In this document: piece by piece, positions 26,666 through 36,077 of the stretch | Numbering within the stretch: the first letter of the stretch is position 1 | Layout: each line of letters begins with the position of its first letter | The notes under the pieces: generated by a model | What the model was told of the DNA's origin: nothing | Database searches by the model: none | The model's input: the letters and a program-made list of their open reading frames with translations, nothing else | Assembly (NCBI GenBank): GCA_020849895.1 | Contig: JADZFN010000053.1 | Span: forward strand, 1-62,978 | DNA: 62,978 nucleotides | DNA from: Verrucomicrobiia bacterium | GTDB taxonomy: Bacteria > Verrucomicrobiota > Verrucomicrobiia > JABWAM01 | Direction of reading: 5' to 3' | Translations under genes and position numbers: made by a program

Positions 26666-27415
26666 TCACGCGTTCGCCGTGCCGCCCTCTTTGATCGCAT
26701 CCGCGTAAAGGCTTTCGGCGGCTCGGGACGGTTCGTCCAGTGTCAGACGGGGGTCTGAGGAAACGCCGAAGCGTTGCTCGATGACCCGGGCGAATCCGGC
26801 CGCACGCAGATCAAGCAGGAGCGTCTCGGCGTCGTAGGCGTAATGATGTTCGCCGTTCTGGCGGAAGATCATGTTGATGAGTTCCATCTTCGAACGGTAG
26901 GTCCCTCCGAAGTGCGGATCGCGGCGGCCCGCATCGGTGCCGCGGAGCGCATCGAGGGCCGCCCAGCCTTCCTCGGCGTAGGCGCGCAGGTAGCGTCCCG
27001 CGTCGGGGACGATCACGCGAAGCGCGCCGCCGGGTTCGAGGACGCGCAGGCACTCGCGGAGGAAGTGCGGCGTCTCCTCCTCGCGGTGGAGGTGTTCGAA
27101 CATGTGTTCGCAGAAGAGGCCGGCGACGGCTCCGTCTTCGAAAGGCAGGTCCCGGCGAAGGTCATAAACGCAATTCACGCCGGGTTCGCGCGAGAGATCC
27201 ATGTTGATCCAGCCGGGTCGTCCGCGCGATCCGGCGCCGAGGTTAACGAGGAGCCCGCGCGCGCCGAGGAACCGGCGGCGGACCATGGAGGCGCGGCGAC
27301 GGAACTTGAGCATCCGCAATTCGAAGCGGAACGGGGCGACCGCGTAGTGCGGGAAAAGCGACCAGAAACAGCGCTTCAGCCGCTTGGAAACGCCTGGCCG
27401 AGGGAGGTCCGCCAC
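26666..27415 (-). CDS. SAM-dependent methyltransferase (type 11)
   Basis: A 249-residue class I methyltransferase. The SAM-binding region is LLVNLGAGSRGRPGWINMDL, followed by YDLRRDLPFEDGAVAGLFCEHMFEHL and LRVLEPGGALRVIVPD. This arrangement is typical of methyltransferases found among surface-polysaccharide genes. The start is uncertain: a GTG at 27415 gives the longer hydrophobic-basic N-terminus common in the group, while an ATG at 27313 gives a shorter form. No glycan cluster is adjacent. Confidence 0.8.
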   Translation of the reverse strand: MADLPRPGVSKRLKRCFWSLFPHYAVAPFRFELRMLKFRRRASMVRRRFLGARGLLVNLGAGSRGRPGWINMDLSREPGVNCVYDLRRDLPFEDGAVAGLFCEHMFEHLHREEETPHFLRECLRVLEPGGALRVIVPDAGRYLRAYAEEGWAALDALRGTDAGRRDPHFGGTYRSKMELINMIFRQNGEHHYAYDAETLLLDLRAAGFARVIEQRFGVSSDPRLTLDEPSRAAESLYADAIKEGGTANA

Positions 27416-27543
27416 GGACGTGATGATTCCGTGCCGCGAAGGCGATCTCAACGTGAAAACGCGGATCGCAGGCCGGGTCGGAGATGAAGCAAAAGCGTTC
27501 GGCGGCGGAGATTCTCCGACAGCCTCGGCACCGTGTCGGACGC

Positions 27544-28410
27544 CTATTCCACGTTCTGGACTTGCTCCCGAATGCGTTCGAGTTCGTCCTTCATCGCCAC
27601 GGCGCGATGCGTCGCGTCGGCCGCATCGGACTTGGCGGCGAGGGTGTTCACTTCGCGCGCGAGTTCTTGGCAGAGGAAATCGAGCGTTCGCCCCACTGCG
27701 CCGCGCGCGCGGCAATGACGACGAAACTCCACGAAATGGCTGCGGAGGCGGGTGATCTCCTCGGCGAGATCCGTTTTTTCGACCATGAGCGCGACTTCGC
27801 GCAGCACGCGGCCGTCGCGCTCCGCCTCCGGCAGACCGGTTTTTTTCAACCGGTCGAGGATTCGCGCGCGGTGGCGCACCGCGTGGCGCGGAGCTTCACG
27901 GGCCACCTCGCGGAGTTTCGCCTCGAATTGAGCGAGGCGACGCAACAGGTCGGCACGCAAACGGCGTCCCTCCCGCGCGCGCATGCCGAGGAGTGCGGCG
28001 AGCGCACGACGGAGAGCTTTCCGGACCGTCGGCCACGCGCGGACGGGATCGGCGGCGGCCGCCGGCGCCAGCACGCCGGGACAGCGCAGCAGGAGATCGA
28101 GCGACGGCTCGCCGGAAAGGCGAAGCTTTCGCCCGAGGGCGCGCAAGACTGAGGCCCAACGCGCTGCTGCGCGCGCATCGAGCTCCGAAGCGCCGTTTGC
28201 GCCGCGTCCGAACGAAACGGCGACGTCGAGCCGTCCGCGCGAAACGCGGGAAAGCGTCTCTTCGCGGACGAGCGGCTCGAGCGCGGTCGCCTCGCGCGGA
28301 AGGCTGATGGCGATGTCCGCCTGGCGGCGATTCACCGACAGGACCTCGACGACCACTCGAAGATTCCCGAGGCGCGCTTCGCCTCGCCCATGGCCGGTCA
28401 TGCTTCGCAT
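27544..28410 (-). CDS. YicC-family protein (DUF1732)
   Basis: A 288-residue protein beginning with the diagnostic SMTGHGRGEA and ending with the conserved C-terminal block EITRLRSHFVEFRRH...VGRTLDFLCQELAREVNTLAAKSDA. YicC-type proteins are endoribonucleases in Escherichia coli; that role is inferred here. The ATG at 28410 matches the family start, although the frame stays open to a GTG at 28473. The usual neighbours gmk and rpoZ are not present. Confidence 0.93.
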   Translation of the reverse strand: MRSMTGHGRGEARLGNLRVVVEVLSVNRRQADIAISLPREATALEPLVREETLSRVSRGRLDVAVSFGRGANGASELDARAAARWASVLRALGRKLRLSGEPSLDLLLRCPGVLAPAAAADPVRAWPTVRKALRRALAALLGMRAREGRRLRADLLRRLAQFEAKLREVAREAPRHAVRHRARILDRLKKTGLPEAERDGRVLREVALMVEKTDLAEEITRLRSHFVEFRRHCRARGAVGRTLDFLCQELAREVNTLAAKSDAADATHRAVAMKDELERIREQVQNVE

Positions 28411-28659
28411 CGAAGGAAAAGCATGGCGGAAAACCCACGTGAAGAAAAGCGGCTGAAATCGAACCCGGCGCACGCCGCATGCGATTCTTAAAAAATGTTC
28501 GCGTCTTCCGCGGGAGATGCGTTATCGAAGACGGCGATGTCCGCGTCTTCTCGTCCTGATCTCTTGGACCGCCATCCGTGCCGTGGAGTGCGAGTCAAAA
28601 AGTTCGCTGCGCGCCTTTCCGATGGCGGTTCTCCGGCTCGTGACGGCGCCGCAATTTCG

Positions 28660-29088
28660 GCCCGGAAAATCTTTCAGGAAAAAATTAAAAAATCCGGAAA
28701 ACGCTTGCGCTGTACGCGCGCGGTTCTAAACTCCGCGCCGCGCGCGGTCGCGATACGGGAAGCGTCAGGGCGTGTGAATAACCTGTGAATAACTCACTTC
28801 ATTACTTTTCGCTCGGAGAGGGCTTCCAAGCCGTTGATTTTGAGGCTTTTCGGAATGAAGTCCGTGCGACGCCTTCACTCCTCGTGCGGGCGCTGCATGC
28901 GGCCGCCTGCAGTCAAATAAAGCTAAATTACAGAGGGAGAAGGACTTGCGCATGAATCGAAGAGGCGTTTGTCGCGGGCGTGAATTCCGGACACCGATCG
29001 TGTCGGGAGAGGTCGAGGCGATGGTTCGAAATTTGCCGTCGTTTTCTTCCCTCGAACAAGGGAGTTTCCTCTCTGTGAATAACTTGCG
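28660..29088 (+). other. oriC: Probable chromosomal replication origin region (oriC) upstream of dnaA
   Basis: The gap between yicC and dnaA is 678 bases and codes for nothing recognisable. It contains an A-rich tract at 28666-28700 that could unwind. Two DnaA boxes (TGTGAATAA, the complement of TTATTCACA) lie at 28773-28781 and 28784-28792, only two bases apart. A third lies at 29074-29082, six bases before the dnaA start. A second AT-rich patch occurs near 28912-28931. Boxes next to dnaA are the classic origin layout; only three are seen, so part of the origin could lie elsewhere. Confidence 0.65.
29074..29082 (-). promoter_or_regulatory. DnaA box overlapping the dnaA translation-start region
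   Basis: A TTATTCACA box on the minus strand ends six bases before the dnaA ATG. A box this close to the start could let DnaA repress its own synthesis, as known in other bacteria. It is the third identical box in the intergenic region. Confidence 0.6.
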
Positions 29089-30438
29089 ATGATTCGCGCC
29101 GCGTCAGAGTTGTGGGGGCAAGCCGCCGAACGGCTCCGAAAGCTCACGGGCGAAGCCACTTGGAGACGCTGGTTTGAGCCGATCCGTCCGTTGCGCAAGG
29201 AAGGTGACGCGCTCATTTTGGAAGCGCCCTGCCAGTTCCATCGGATCTGGCTGGAGGACAATCATCGTGGGTTGATTGAAGAGGCGCTCGGGGCGGCTGC
29301 CGGCCAGACGGTCAAGGTGCGGTTGGAATCGGCGCCTGAAGAACCCAAGACGGAAGAAACGGCGCCGGCGTTGGAGTCCCGCCGCGAGCCCGCGCGAGGA
29401 AAAGGGACCCTCGAGGCGGCGCCGCTGAACGCGCAGTTCACCTTCGACCGCTTCGTGGTGGGCGCTTCCAGCCAGTACGCTCATGCAGCGGCGTGGGCGG
29501 TCGCCCACAGCCCGGGGCGCGCCTATAATCCACTCTTCATTTACGGGGCAACCGGTCTCGGGAAGTCACACCTGCTGCACGCAGTCGGGCATCATCTGAT
29601 GGCGCAGAACCGCGGCGCGCGCATCGCCTACGTCACCACCGAACGCTTCGTCAACGAGTTCATTGATGCGATCCAGAACTCGCGCTACGTGCCTTTCCGG
29701 AAAAAATACCGCAACTGTGACGTGCTGTTGATTGACGATATCCACTTCCTCTCCAAGGGGGAGAAGATTCAGGAGGAGTTTTTCCACAACTTCAATGTCC
29801 TTCACGAGGCCCATCGCCAGATCGTGCTTTCGAGCGACCGTCCGGCGACCGAGATCGCCAATCTCGAGGAACGTCTGGTGACGCGTTTCGAGTGGGGATT
29901 GACCGTGCAGCTTCAGCCGCCGGACCAGGAGACGCGCCTCGCCATCCTTCGGAAGAAACAGGAACAGGCGCAGCACCCGCTGCCTGAAGAGACGCTCGAA
30001 TATCTGGCCCTGCACATCAAGAGCAACGTGCGGCGCCTAGAAGGCGCGTGGGCCAAGCTCTGGTTCGCGACGCGGCTCAAGGGGCGCCCCTTGGCGTTGT
30101 CCGAGGTGGAGGAAGAGGTGAGCGATCTCGTGGCCGAAGAAAGCCGTGCGGCGCTGACGACGGAGACGATCCAGAAACGCGTGGCCGCCTACTACGACGT
30201 GCGCCAGGCCGACATGACCTCCAAGCGGCGGAGCGCGTCCATCGCCTTTCCGCGCCAGGTGGCGATGTACCTGTGCCGTGCGCTGACGTCCGCCTCCCTC
30301 CAGCAGGTGGGCGAGGCCTTCGGCGGCCGCGATCACGGCACGGTGATCTACGCCTGTCGCGTCGTCGAGGCCCGCCTCAAGTCCAACCCTTCGCTTAAGC
30401 AGGCGATCAACCAGATCACCAAACAGCTCAATCAGTAA
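29089..30438 (+). CDS. dnaA: Chromosomal replication initiator DnaA
   Basis: A 449-residue initiator. Domain I (1-75) is followed by a short Glu-rich linker. The AAA+ domain has Walker A GATGLGKSH near residue 153 and Walker B LLIDDIHFL near 215. The C-terminal DNA-binding domain has the signature VGEAFGGRDHGTVIYACR. Its length is standard. It binds the TGTGAATAA boxes immediately upstream. argH follows after 27 bases. Confidence 0.97.
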   Translation: MIRAASELWGQAAERLRKLTGEATWRRWFEPIRPLRKEGDALILEAPCQFHRIWLEDNHRGLIEEALGAAAGQTVKVRLESAPEEPKTEETAPALESRREPARGKGTLEAAPLNAQFTFDRFVVGASSQYAHAAAWAVAHSPGRAYNPLFIYGATGLGKSHLLHAVGHHLMAQNRGARIAYVTTERFVNEFIDAIQNSRYVPFRKKYRNCDVLLIDDIHFLSKGEKIQEEFFHNFNVLHEAHRQIVLSSDRPATEIANLEERLVTRFEWGLTVQLQPPDQETRLAILRKKQEQAQHPLPEETLEYLALHIKSNVRRLEGAWAKLWFATRLKGRPLALSEVEEEVSDLVAEESRAALTTETIQKRVAAYYDVRQADMTSKRRSASIAFPRQVAMYLCRALTSASLQQVGEAFGGRDHGTVIYACRVVEARLKSNPSLKQAINQITKQLNQ

Positions 30439-30465
30439 GCCCGACGTTTTCCGCGGGACTTTCCC

Positions 30466-31887
30466 ATGGCGCGCAAACCCCTTTCCCGCAGCGGGCGGTT
30501 CTCGGGCGGTCCCGATCCCGAAGTGAGCGCCTATTCGGAGTCCGTGTCGTACGATCGGGCGCTCGCGCCGCACGACCTCGCCGGTTCCATCGCCCACGCC
30601 ACGATGCTGGCGAAGTCGGGGCTGATCCCCGCGCGCGACGGCGCGCGGATCGTGTCCGGACTGCGCCGCCTCGCTCGCGAGGTGAAAGAGGGGCGTTTTG
30701 CGTGGGATCCGGTGCTGGAAGACGTCCACATGAACCTCGAAGCGGCCCTCACGCGGCGGGTTTCCGCCGGCGCCCGGCTCCATACCGCGCGGAGCCGGAA
30801 CGATCAGGTGGCCACGGGCCTCCGCCTCTGGACGCGCGAAACCTGCGCCGGCCTCGGCGCCGCGATCGCGCAGCTTCAGGCGGCGCTTGTGCGCCTCGCG
30901 GACCGCGCGCGACTTTCCCGGCCCTCGGCGGGGCTGCCCCGCGGCCATCTGCTGCCGATGCCGGGCTACACGCACCTCCAGCGCGCCCAACCGATCCTGG
31001 CGGCCCATCACGTGCTGGCCTATGTGGAGATGCTCGAACGCGACCGCGCGCGCTTCGCGGATTGCGCGCGCCGTGCGGGGGAGTGTCCGCTCGGGGCGGG
31101 GGCGCTGGCCGGCACCGGACTCCGCATCCGCCGCGCTCTGACGGCGCGCCTGCTGGGCTTCCGCGCTCCGAGCGCGAACTCCATGGACGCGGTGTCCGAC
31201 CGCGACTTTGCCGCAGAATTTCTTTTCGCCGCGGCGCTGACCGGCGTGCACCTCTCGCGGTTAGCGGAAGACCTGATCCTCTGGAGTACGGTGGAGTTCG
31301 GTTTCCTCGCGTTGCCGGAATCTCATACGACGGGTTCGTCGCTCATGCCGCAGAAGCGCAATCCCGACGTGGCGGAGTTGGGCCGCGGGAAAACGGGCCG
31401 GCTCGTGGGCAACCTCGTGGCGTTGCTGACGGTCCTGAAAGGCCTGCCGCTTGCCTACAATCGCGATCTTCAGGAGGACAAGGAGCCTCTCTTCGATTCG
31501 GCTCGGACGCTCGCCGCGACGCTCTCCGTGTTCCGGGGAATGCTCGACGGCGCGCGCTTTCGTCCCGAGGCCTGCCTCCGCGCGCTGGCGGACCCTTCGA
31601 TGCTGGCGACCGAACTCGCGGAGGAGTTGGTGCGCCGAGGGACGCCTTTCCGCGCGGCGCATCACGCGGCGGGCGCCGCAGTGCGCTTGGCCGAGGAACG
31701 CGGTGTGCCGCTCGACCGCCTGAGCGCGGCAGACTGGCGGAAGGCGCATCCCCTCTTCCCCTCCTGCGCGAAGACCGCACTGGACTTGCGCCGCGCCCTG
31801 CAGCGGCGGGACGCCGTGGAAGGCGCGCCAGGGCCGCGCCAAGTCGAGGCGCGCCTCCGCGTCTGGCGCCGGCGCCGCGCGCGCTGA
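30466..31887 (+). CDS. argH: Argininosuccinate lyase
   Basis: A 473-residue enzyme of the fumarase/aspartase superfamily that splits argininosuccinate into arginine and fumarate. The superfamily signature GSSLMPQKRNPD is intact, as are EDVHMNLE, HTARSRNDQVAT and the catalytic-histidine region PGYTHLQRAQP. It is downstream of dnaA with no terminator seen between them. No other arg genes are present, but arginine decarboxylase (speA) is encoded at 41026. Confidence 0.95.
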   Translation: MARKPLSRSGRFSGGPDPEVSAYSESVSYDRALAPHDLAGSIAHATMLAKSGLIPARDGARIVSGLRRLAREVKEGRFAWDPVLEDVHMNLEAALTRRVSAGARLHTARSRNDQVATGLRLWTRETCAGLGAAIAQLQAALVRLADRARLSRPSAGLPRGHLLPMPGYTHLQRAQPILAAHHVLAYVEMLERDRARFADCARRAGECPLGAGALAGTGLRIRRALTARLLGFRAPSANSMDAVSDRDFAAEFLFAAALTGVHLSRLAEDLILWSTVEFGFLALPESHTTGSSLMPQKRNPDVAELGRGKTGRLVGNLVALLTVLKGLPLAYNRDLQEDKEPLFDSARTLAATLSVFRGMLDGARFRPEACLRALADPSMLATELAEELVRRGTPFRAAHHAAGAAVRLAEERGVPLDRLSAADWRKAHPLFPSCAKTALDLRRALQRRDAVEGAPGPRQVEARLRVWRRRRAR

Positions 31888-31913
31888 CTTTCCGATCTCG
31901 GAGGCGTCGGACG

Positions 31914-32450
31914 TCAGCGGGAGGCCGTGTCCTTCACGTGTTCGATGATCTTCCGGTCGTCGTCGCGTGCAGCCCAGACGGTGCGGAGGAAGTCGGCGGG
32001 ATGGAGGTTGTATTTCTTGAGGAAGGCGCGGTCGCCTCCGCAGCCGAACATGGTGTCGGGCGACAGCTCGCCGCGGAGTTTTGCGCGTGCCTTGGAGATG
32101 ATCCGCGGCAGCCACTCGATGCCGTCCACAGCCGCCGTTTTCTCGGGGAGCTCGTCGCGGGTGACGACCTTTCCGGAGGGTTTTCCCTTTTGGACCACAA
32201 GGAAGAAGTCGCGGCGGACGGAGGCGATGAGGAGGGCGTCTCCGTAGCTCGGTTCCTGATAGCGTTGCAGGTCGTCCACGAAATCGAAGAGCTCCTGCGC
32301 GGAGCAGCCGACGGACCGGAGGAAGGCGAGGTCCGCGGGATCGAGACCGGCGCCGGAGGTTTTGTCACCGCGCACATAGGCCGCGACGGCCTTGTCGAAG
32401 CAGCGGTGGAAGTGTTGAGTCCAAGCGTAGTTTTCCATGATACGGAGCAT
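31914..32450 (-). CDS. DUF5069-family protein
   Basis: A 178-residue soluble protein. The C-terminal half (WLPRIISKARAKLRGEL...MFGCGGDRAFLKKYNL...DFLRTVWAARDDDRKIIEHV) fits DUF5069, a family frequent in Verrucomicrobia. The ATG at 32450 follows an AAGGA; an ATG at 32438 is the alternative. It is the last gene of the minus-strand group beginning with the DUF2249 gene, though a 137-base gap separates it. Function unknown. Confidence 0.7.
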   Translation of the reverse strand: MLRIMENYAWTQHFHRCFDKAVAAYVRGDKTSGAGLDPADLAFLRSVGCSAQELFDFVDDLQRYQEPSYGDALLIASVRRDFFLVVQKGKPSGKVVTRDELPEKTAAVDGIEWLPRIISKARAKLRGELSPDTMFGCGGDRAFLKKYNLHPADFLRTVWAARDDDRKIIEHVKDTASR

Positions 32451-32587
32451 AGCCCGATTCCTTCGCGCTTTCCACCGCGCGCCGCGCCGGCTCGTTTCAC
32501 CTTCCGGATAGGCGGCGAAGGCTTCCCTCGTGCGGAGTTGGCCGGCGAGGGCCAACCCCTTGCGGCTTGTCGAGGTCCCCGGCGCGC

Positions 32588-32899
32588 CTATCGGCCCAAC
32601 TGCCGCTTCGCCTCGGCGCTCATCATCTCGGGGTTCCACGGCGGATCCCAAACCACTTCCACGCGCGACTCGCGCACGTTGGGAATTCCGTCGAGCGCTC
32701 GACGGCAGCCCTCGATGATCACGTCGTGCATCGGGCAGCCGCGCGTGGTGAGCGTGATCGCAATATCGAGCGCGCCCTCTTTCAGTTCCACCGAATAGAC
32801 GAGACCGAGGTCCACGATGTTCATCCCGATTTCGGGATCGATGACGGTGCGCAGCCGCGTCCATGCGGCGTCCAGTTCTGGGGTGGAGGTTGGTTTCAT
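32588..32899 (-). CDS. Short MIP18/DUF59 metal-sulfur cluster assembly factor
   Basis: A 103-residue protein that is almost entirely the MIP18 domain: VIDPEIGMNIVDLGLVYSV, the conserved Cys in TTRGCPMHDVI, and VVWDPPWNPEMM. Family members mature Fe-S proteins. Its start overlaps the stop of the haem-copper-like gene (ATGA). The linkage DUF2249 / haem-copper-like / DUF59 recurs in nitrogen-oxide clusters of other bacteria, suggesting a shared role under anaerobic or nitric-oxide conditions. Confidence 0.88.
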   Translation of the reverse strand: MKPTSTPELDAAWTRLRTVIDPEIGMNIVDLGLVYSVELKEGALDIAITLTTRGCPMHDVIIEGCRRALDGIPNVRESRVEVVWDPPWNPEMMSAEAKRQLGR

Positions 32900-34185
32900 G
32901 GGGAAGAAGATCGCGTCACGCGCGGAAAAAACCAATGGCTGAGAATGAACCCGGCGTTGATGAGAAAGAGCACGATGGCCGCGAGCCACAGGACCGCCGC
33001 GACGTGCGCCAGCCATGTCGAACCCGCGAACGCGGCGGCCGCCAACCCGGCGACGGCGGCGAGATAGCTCCAGAATCCGGCGATCTGGAGCGGTTCGGAA
33101 AGCAGTTCCGCCAGCGCGGGGATTCGCTCGCGACCGATCCGGGGCGCATAGATCCTCTGCCATACGAGAAACGACAGGATCTTCTGGAGCATCCCCAGGA
33201 TCGCGGGGACGATCACCCCGAGCAACGCGAGCGCGGGGTAGGCCGTCTGCCAGCGCGGCACGGCTGAGGGACGCAGCGCGACCGCCCCCGCCAGCGCCAT
33301 GCCCGCCACGACGGCGGGGGCGAGCGTCGCCACGGCGGCGAGAAACTGGCGCAACCCCCAGTCGAGCCGCCGCCGTTTTCGCGCCGCGAGGATGGCGCCG
33401 AGTTCCACTCCGTAGATCGCCAGCCCCATGACCATCGCGCCGCCGGACGCCAATTGCGCGGGTGCGTAGCCCGAGGCGATGGACCAGAACAATCCCGCCA
33501 CGCCGAGGTTCACGAACGCGAACGACCACCACGCCCGCGTCGGGTTTTGGATCTCCGAAAGCGAAAACATCGGGACCAGGCGCAGCGAAACCCCCGCCGT
33601 CAGATTCACGAAGACGCCCGCCACTCCGAGGTGTGCGTGCGCGTAGGTCCAGTGCAGCGGAACCCCCGGCAGGATCGGCCAAAACTTGTTCGTCGCAACG
33701 GTCAACCCCGCCCCCATCGCCAGGAAAAGCCAGAGCAGCGCCGAGGCGATGAACGCCCCCACCACGTCCGGACGCGGCGCGCGGTTCAGCGTCCGTGCGA
33801 TGTTCCCCACGAAGACGAGCATCCCCAAAAAGACCAGGGAGCCGGCGTGCCCGACCTGCTTGAAATCCCAGAGCATGAAGAACGGCACGATCAACAGCAC
33901 CCCGAGCGCGTGCGCCACAAAGTGAAGCTCCGCGAGGCGGGGGCTGTGGAGCTTCGTTTCCATCGCCACCGGCGCGATCTGATAGAGCGCTCCGGCGACC
34001 ACCGAAAGAATGAACCCCAGCACGAGGAGATGCACCCAGGCCACCGTATGCGGCCGGTAGTGATGCGCCGTCAAAATCGCCGGTTCAAAGTTGAGCCAGA
34101 TCGCGCAGGAAGCGAGGCAGGCCAGTCCGAACAGGACGAACCGCATCGCCACTCCCGCCGCGGGAGCATGACCCGGTCCGTTCAT
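32896..34185 (-). CDS. NnrS/CcoN-like haem-copper-oxidase-related membrane protein
   Basis: A 429-residue protein with about 12 hydrophobic helices. Conserved histidines are clustered in HHYRPHTVAWVHLLVLGFI, ELHFVAHALG and the hallmark HWTYAHAHLGVAGVFVNL, followed by SLRLVPMF. These features match the NnrS and cbb3 subunit I-related families, which bind haem or copper and are tied to nitric-oxide responses. It lacks the full set expected of a working terminal oxidase. It starts right after the DUF2249 stop. Confidence 0.72.
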   Translation of the reverse strand: MNGPGHAPAAGVAMRFVLFGLACLASCAIWLNFEPAILTAHHYRPHTVAWVHLLVLGFILSVVAGALYQIAPVAMETKLHSPRLAELHFVAHALGVLLIVPFFMLWDFKQVGHAGSLVFLGMLVFVGNIARTLNRAPRPDVVGAFIASALLWLFLAMGAGLTVATNKFWPILPGVPLHWTYAHAHLGVAGVFVNLTAGVSLRLVPMFSLSEIQNPTRAWWSFAFVNLGVAGLFWSIASGYAPAQLASGGAMVMGLAIYGVELGAILAARKRRRLDWGLRQFLAAVATLAPAVVAGMALAGAVALRPSAVPRWQTAYPALALLGVIVPAILGMLQKILSFLVWQRIYAPRIGRERIPALAELLSEPLQIAGFWSYLAAVAGLAAAAFAGSTWLAHVAAVLWLAAIVLFLINAGFILSHWFFPRVTRSSSP

Positions 34186-34713
34186 CTATCCGCGGCCTTT
34201 TCGGATTTCGGTGATCCAGCTTCCGTCCGGTTGTCCTTCGCCCGAGTGGACGACACCGCGCTCATCGAGAATTCCGATCAGGTGCACCGGACGGCGATCG
34301 GTGATCGCCCGCAGCGTCCCGCCTGCGCCCAGTTTTTCCAACGCCTCGAGAATGCGCATCATCGGTTCCGGCGGCTCCAGGCCGCGCGCGTCCACCTCGA
34401 CTCTCGCCTCGCGGGCGGGCGAGGCGGCCGCCGTTGGGGCGGCCTCCTTCGCTGGCGGCGCGTCCGCCGCCGCTGCCGCCGCCTTGCGGGTAAAGAGGGT
34501 TTCCCAATGGTCCTCGGCGATCTGCCGGCACTCGTGGGAGAACCCAAGATTCCCCAGCACCGAAAAAAGCGGTGTGGGTTGAAAGGGGCTCACCAGGCGC
34601 AGCGACTGATCCGGCGCCAGCGATTTCGCGGCAGCCATGATTTGGCCGAGGGGCTGGCGTCCTGCGCGAAGGTCTTCGCGCACGTCGAGCAATACTTCGT
34701 GAGTTGTCTTCAC
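34186..34713 (-). CDS. Tandem DUF2249 protein
   Basis: A 175-residue cytosolic protein made of two DUF2249 domains (about 6-72 and 103-173) joined by an Ala/Pro-rich linker. Domain 1 shows LDVREDLRAGRQPLGQIM and domain 2 shows VDARGLEPPEPMMRILEAL. DUF2249 is a TusA-like fold linked in many genomes to NO reductase and haemerythrin-type repair proteins. The GTG start has GAGAG six bases upstream. It heads the cluster and sits behind an FNR-type box. Confidence 0.82.
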   Translation of the reverse strand: MKTTHEVLLDVREDLRAGRQPLGQIMAAAKSLAPDQSLRLVSPFQPTPLFSVLGNLGFSHECRQIAEDHWETLFTRKAAAAAADAPPAKEAAPTAAASPAREARVEVDARGLEPPEPMMRILEALEKLGAGGTLRAITDRRPVHLIGILDERGVVHSGEGQPDGSWITEIRKGRG

Positions 34714-34747
34714 GCCTTACTCTCGCACATTTTTGCGCCGCGTCATC

Positions 34748-34761
34748 TTGATCCGAATCAA
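34748..34761 (-). promoter_or_regulatory. FNR/DNR-type operator, TTGAT-N4-ATCAA
   Basis: A perfect palindromic site, TTGATTCGGATCAA on the minus strand, is centred about 41 bases upstream of the DUF2249 start codon. FNR, ANR and NO-sensing DNR/NnrR regulators bind this sequence. It predicts induction under oxygen limitation or nitric oxide. If it is a class II site at -41.5, the transcript would have almost no leader. The rest of the 34714-35057 gap shows nothing else. Confidence 0.7.
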
Positions 34762-35057
34762 GAATCGCCCCTTTCCCTCCGCCCGCCGTCCGTTCCCTCT
34801 TTCCGCGGTCGGTTTACGGTGGCGTCGCAGCGCGCTTCGAGCGCCTTCATTGCCGCGTCCGCCGACGGTTCGGCCCGAGGATTCGGGCGCGTGTCGCGGT
34901 TGGCGGATTCGAGCCCTCGACGAACCGCGATTCCAACGGAGGAAGGGGGCGCACGGCCGGTAGACTCGACGTGCAAGCCGAGGAACGCGATTCCGCGAGG
35001 AAGGCCCGCCTGCGGCGAGGTTTCTTCCGGCCGAGCGCGGAGGATTGGGGACCGGAG

Positions 35058-36077
35058 TCAGTCCTTCTTGCTCTGCGCCTTCTTGTTGAAGGCGGCGTCG
35101 AAGGCACGAACGCTCGTCGGAAAGTCGAGCGCACGCACAAAGCGGCAGGCTTCCGCAGCGCCGTGTTCCCGATCCATCCCAGCGTCCTCCCATTCGACGG
35201 AAAGCGGCCCTTGATAGCCGAGGTCGTTGAGCGCGCGAAGGATTGGCTCGAAGCGGATCGTCCCTCGCCCGAGCGAGCGGAATTCCCAGCAACGGCGTGG
35301 GTCGCCGAAGGGGAGATGACCGCCGAACACGCCCGAATTCATGGGACGTGGGCTCCAAAACACATCCTTCATGTGCACGTGATAAATGCGGTCGGCGTGG
35401 CGGCGGAGGAACTCCACGTAGTCCACCCACTGATAACCGAGGTGAGAGGGGTCGTAGTTGAACCCGAAGGCTTTGTGTCCGTCGAGTGCGGCGACGGCGC
35501 GTTCGGCGGTGACGGTGTCGAATGCGATCTCGGTGGGATGAACTTCGAGGGCGAAGCGGACGCCGCATTTCCTGAATTCGTCGAGGATCGGTTTCCAGCG
35601 TTTCGCGAAGTCGGCGAAGCCCTCCTCGATCTGATCGGGGGAGGTTGGTGGAAAGCCGTAAAGCAGATGCCAGATCGAAGATCCTGTGAAGCCGTTGACG
35701 ACCTTGACGCCGAGATTCTTCGCGGCGTGTGCGGTGCGGATCATCTCTTCGGCGGCGCGCTTGCGGACGCCTTCCGGTTTGCCGTCGCCCCAGACATGCG
35801 GGGGAAGGATCGCCTTGTGGCGCGCGTCAATGCGGTCGCACACGGCCTGGCCCGCGAGATGATTCGAGATCGCCCATGTCTGCAGCCCGTGCCGCGCGAG
35901 GACCTCGTGTCGGCTGTCGCAGTACGCCTTGTCCTTCGCGCCTCTGACGACGTCGAAATGGTCGCCCCAGCAGGCGATTTCGAGGCCGTCGTAGTCGAAA
36001 GACTTGGCCTTGGCACACAGGGTTTCGAACGGGAGATCGGCCCATTGGCCGGTGAAGAGGGTGACGGGGCGGGGCAT
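35058..36077 (-). CDS. Sugar phosphate isomerase/epimerase (AP-endonuclease-2 TIM barrel)
   Basis: A 339-residue TIM-barrel protein of the xylose isomerase-like group. Metal-binding elements are [37 protein letters not shown] and a C-terminal [10 protein letters not shown]. Members act on sugars or inositols. It follows zwf and pgl on the same strand with a 76-base gap, and a Gfo/Idh/MocA oxidoreductase is encoded nearby at 39776, a frequent functional partner. The precise substrate is unknown. Confidence 0.85.
   Translation of the reverse strand: MPRPVTLFTGQWADLPFETLCAKAKSFDYDGLEIACWGDHFDVVRGAKDKAYCDSRHEVLARHGLQTWAISNHLAGQAVCDRIDARHKAILPPHVWGDGKPEGVRKRAAEEMIRTAHAAKNLGVKVVNGFTGSSIWHLLYGFPPTSPDQIEEGFADFAKRWKPILDEFRKCGVRFALEVHPTEIAFDTVTAERAVAALDGHKAFGFNYDPSHLGYQWVDYVEFLRRHADRIYHVHMKDVFWSPRPMNSGVFGGHLPFGDPRRCWEFRSLGRGTIRFEPILRALNDLGYQGPLSVEWEDAGMDREHGAAEACRFVRALDFPTSVRAFDAAFNKKAQSKKD

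Noticed and set aside
34890..34930. tRNA-like GATTCGAGCCC segment
   Set aside because: Only a T-arm-like string is present. No acceptor stem, anticodon arm or D-loop could be folded around it.
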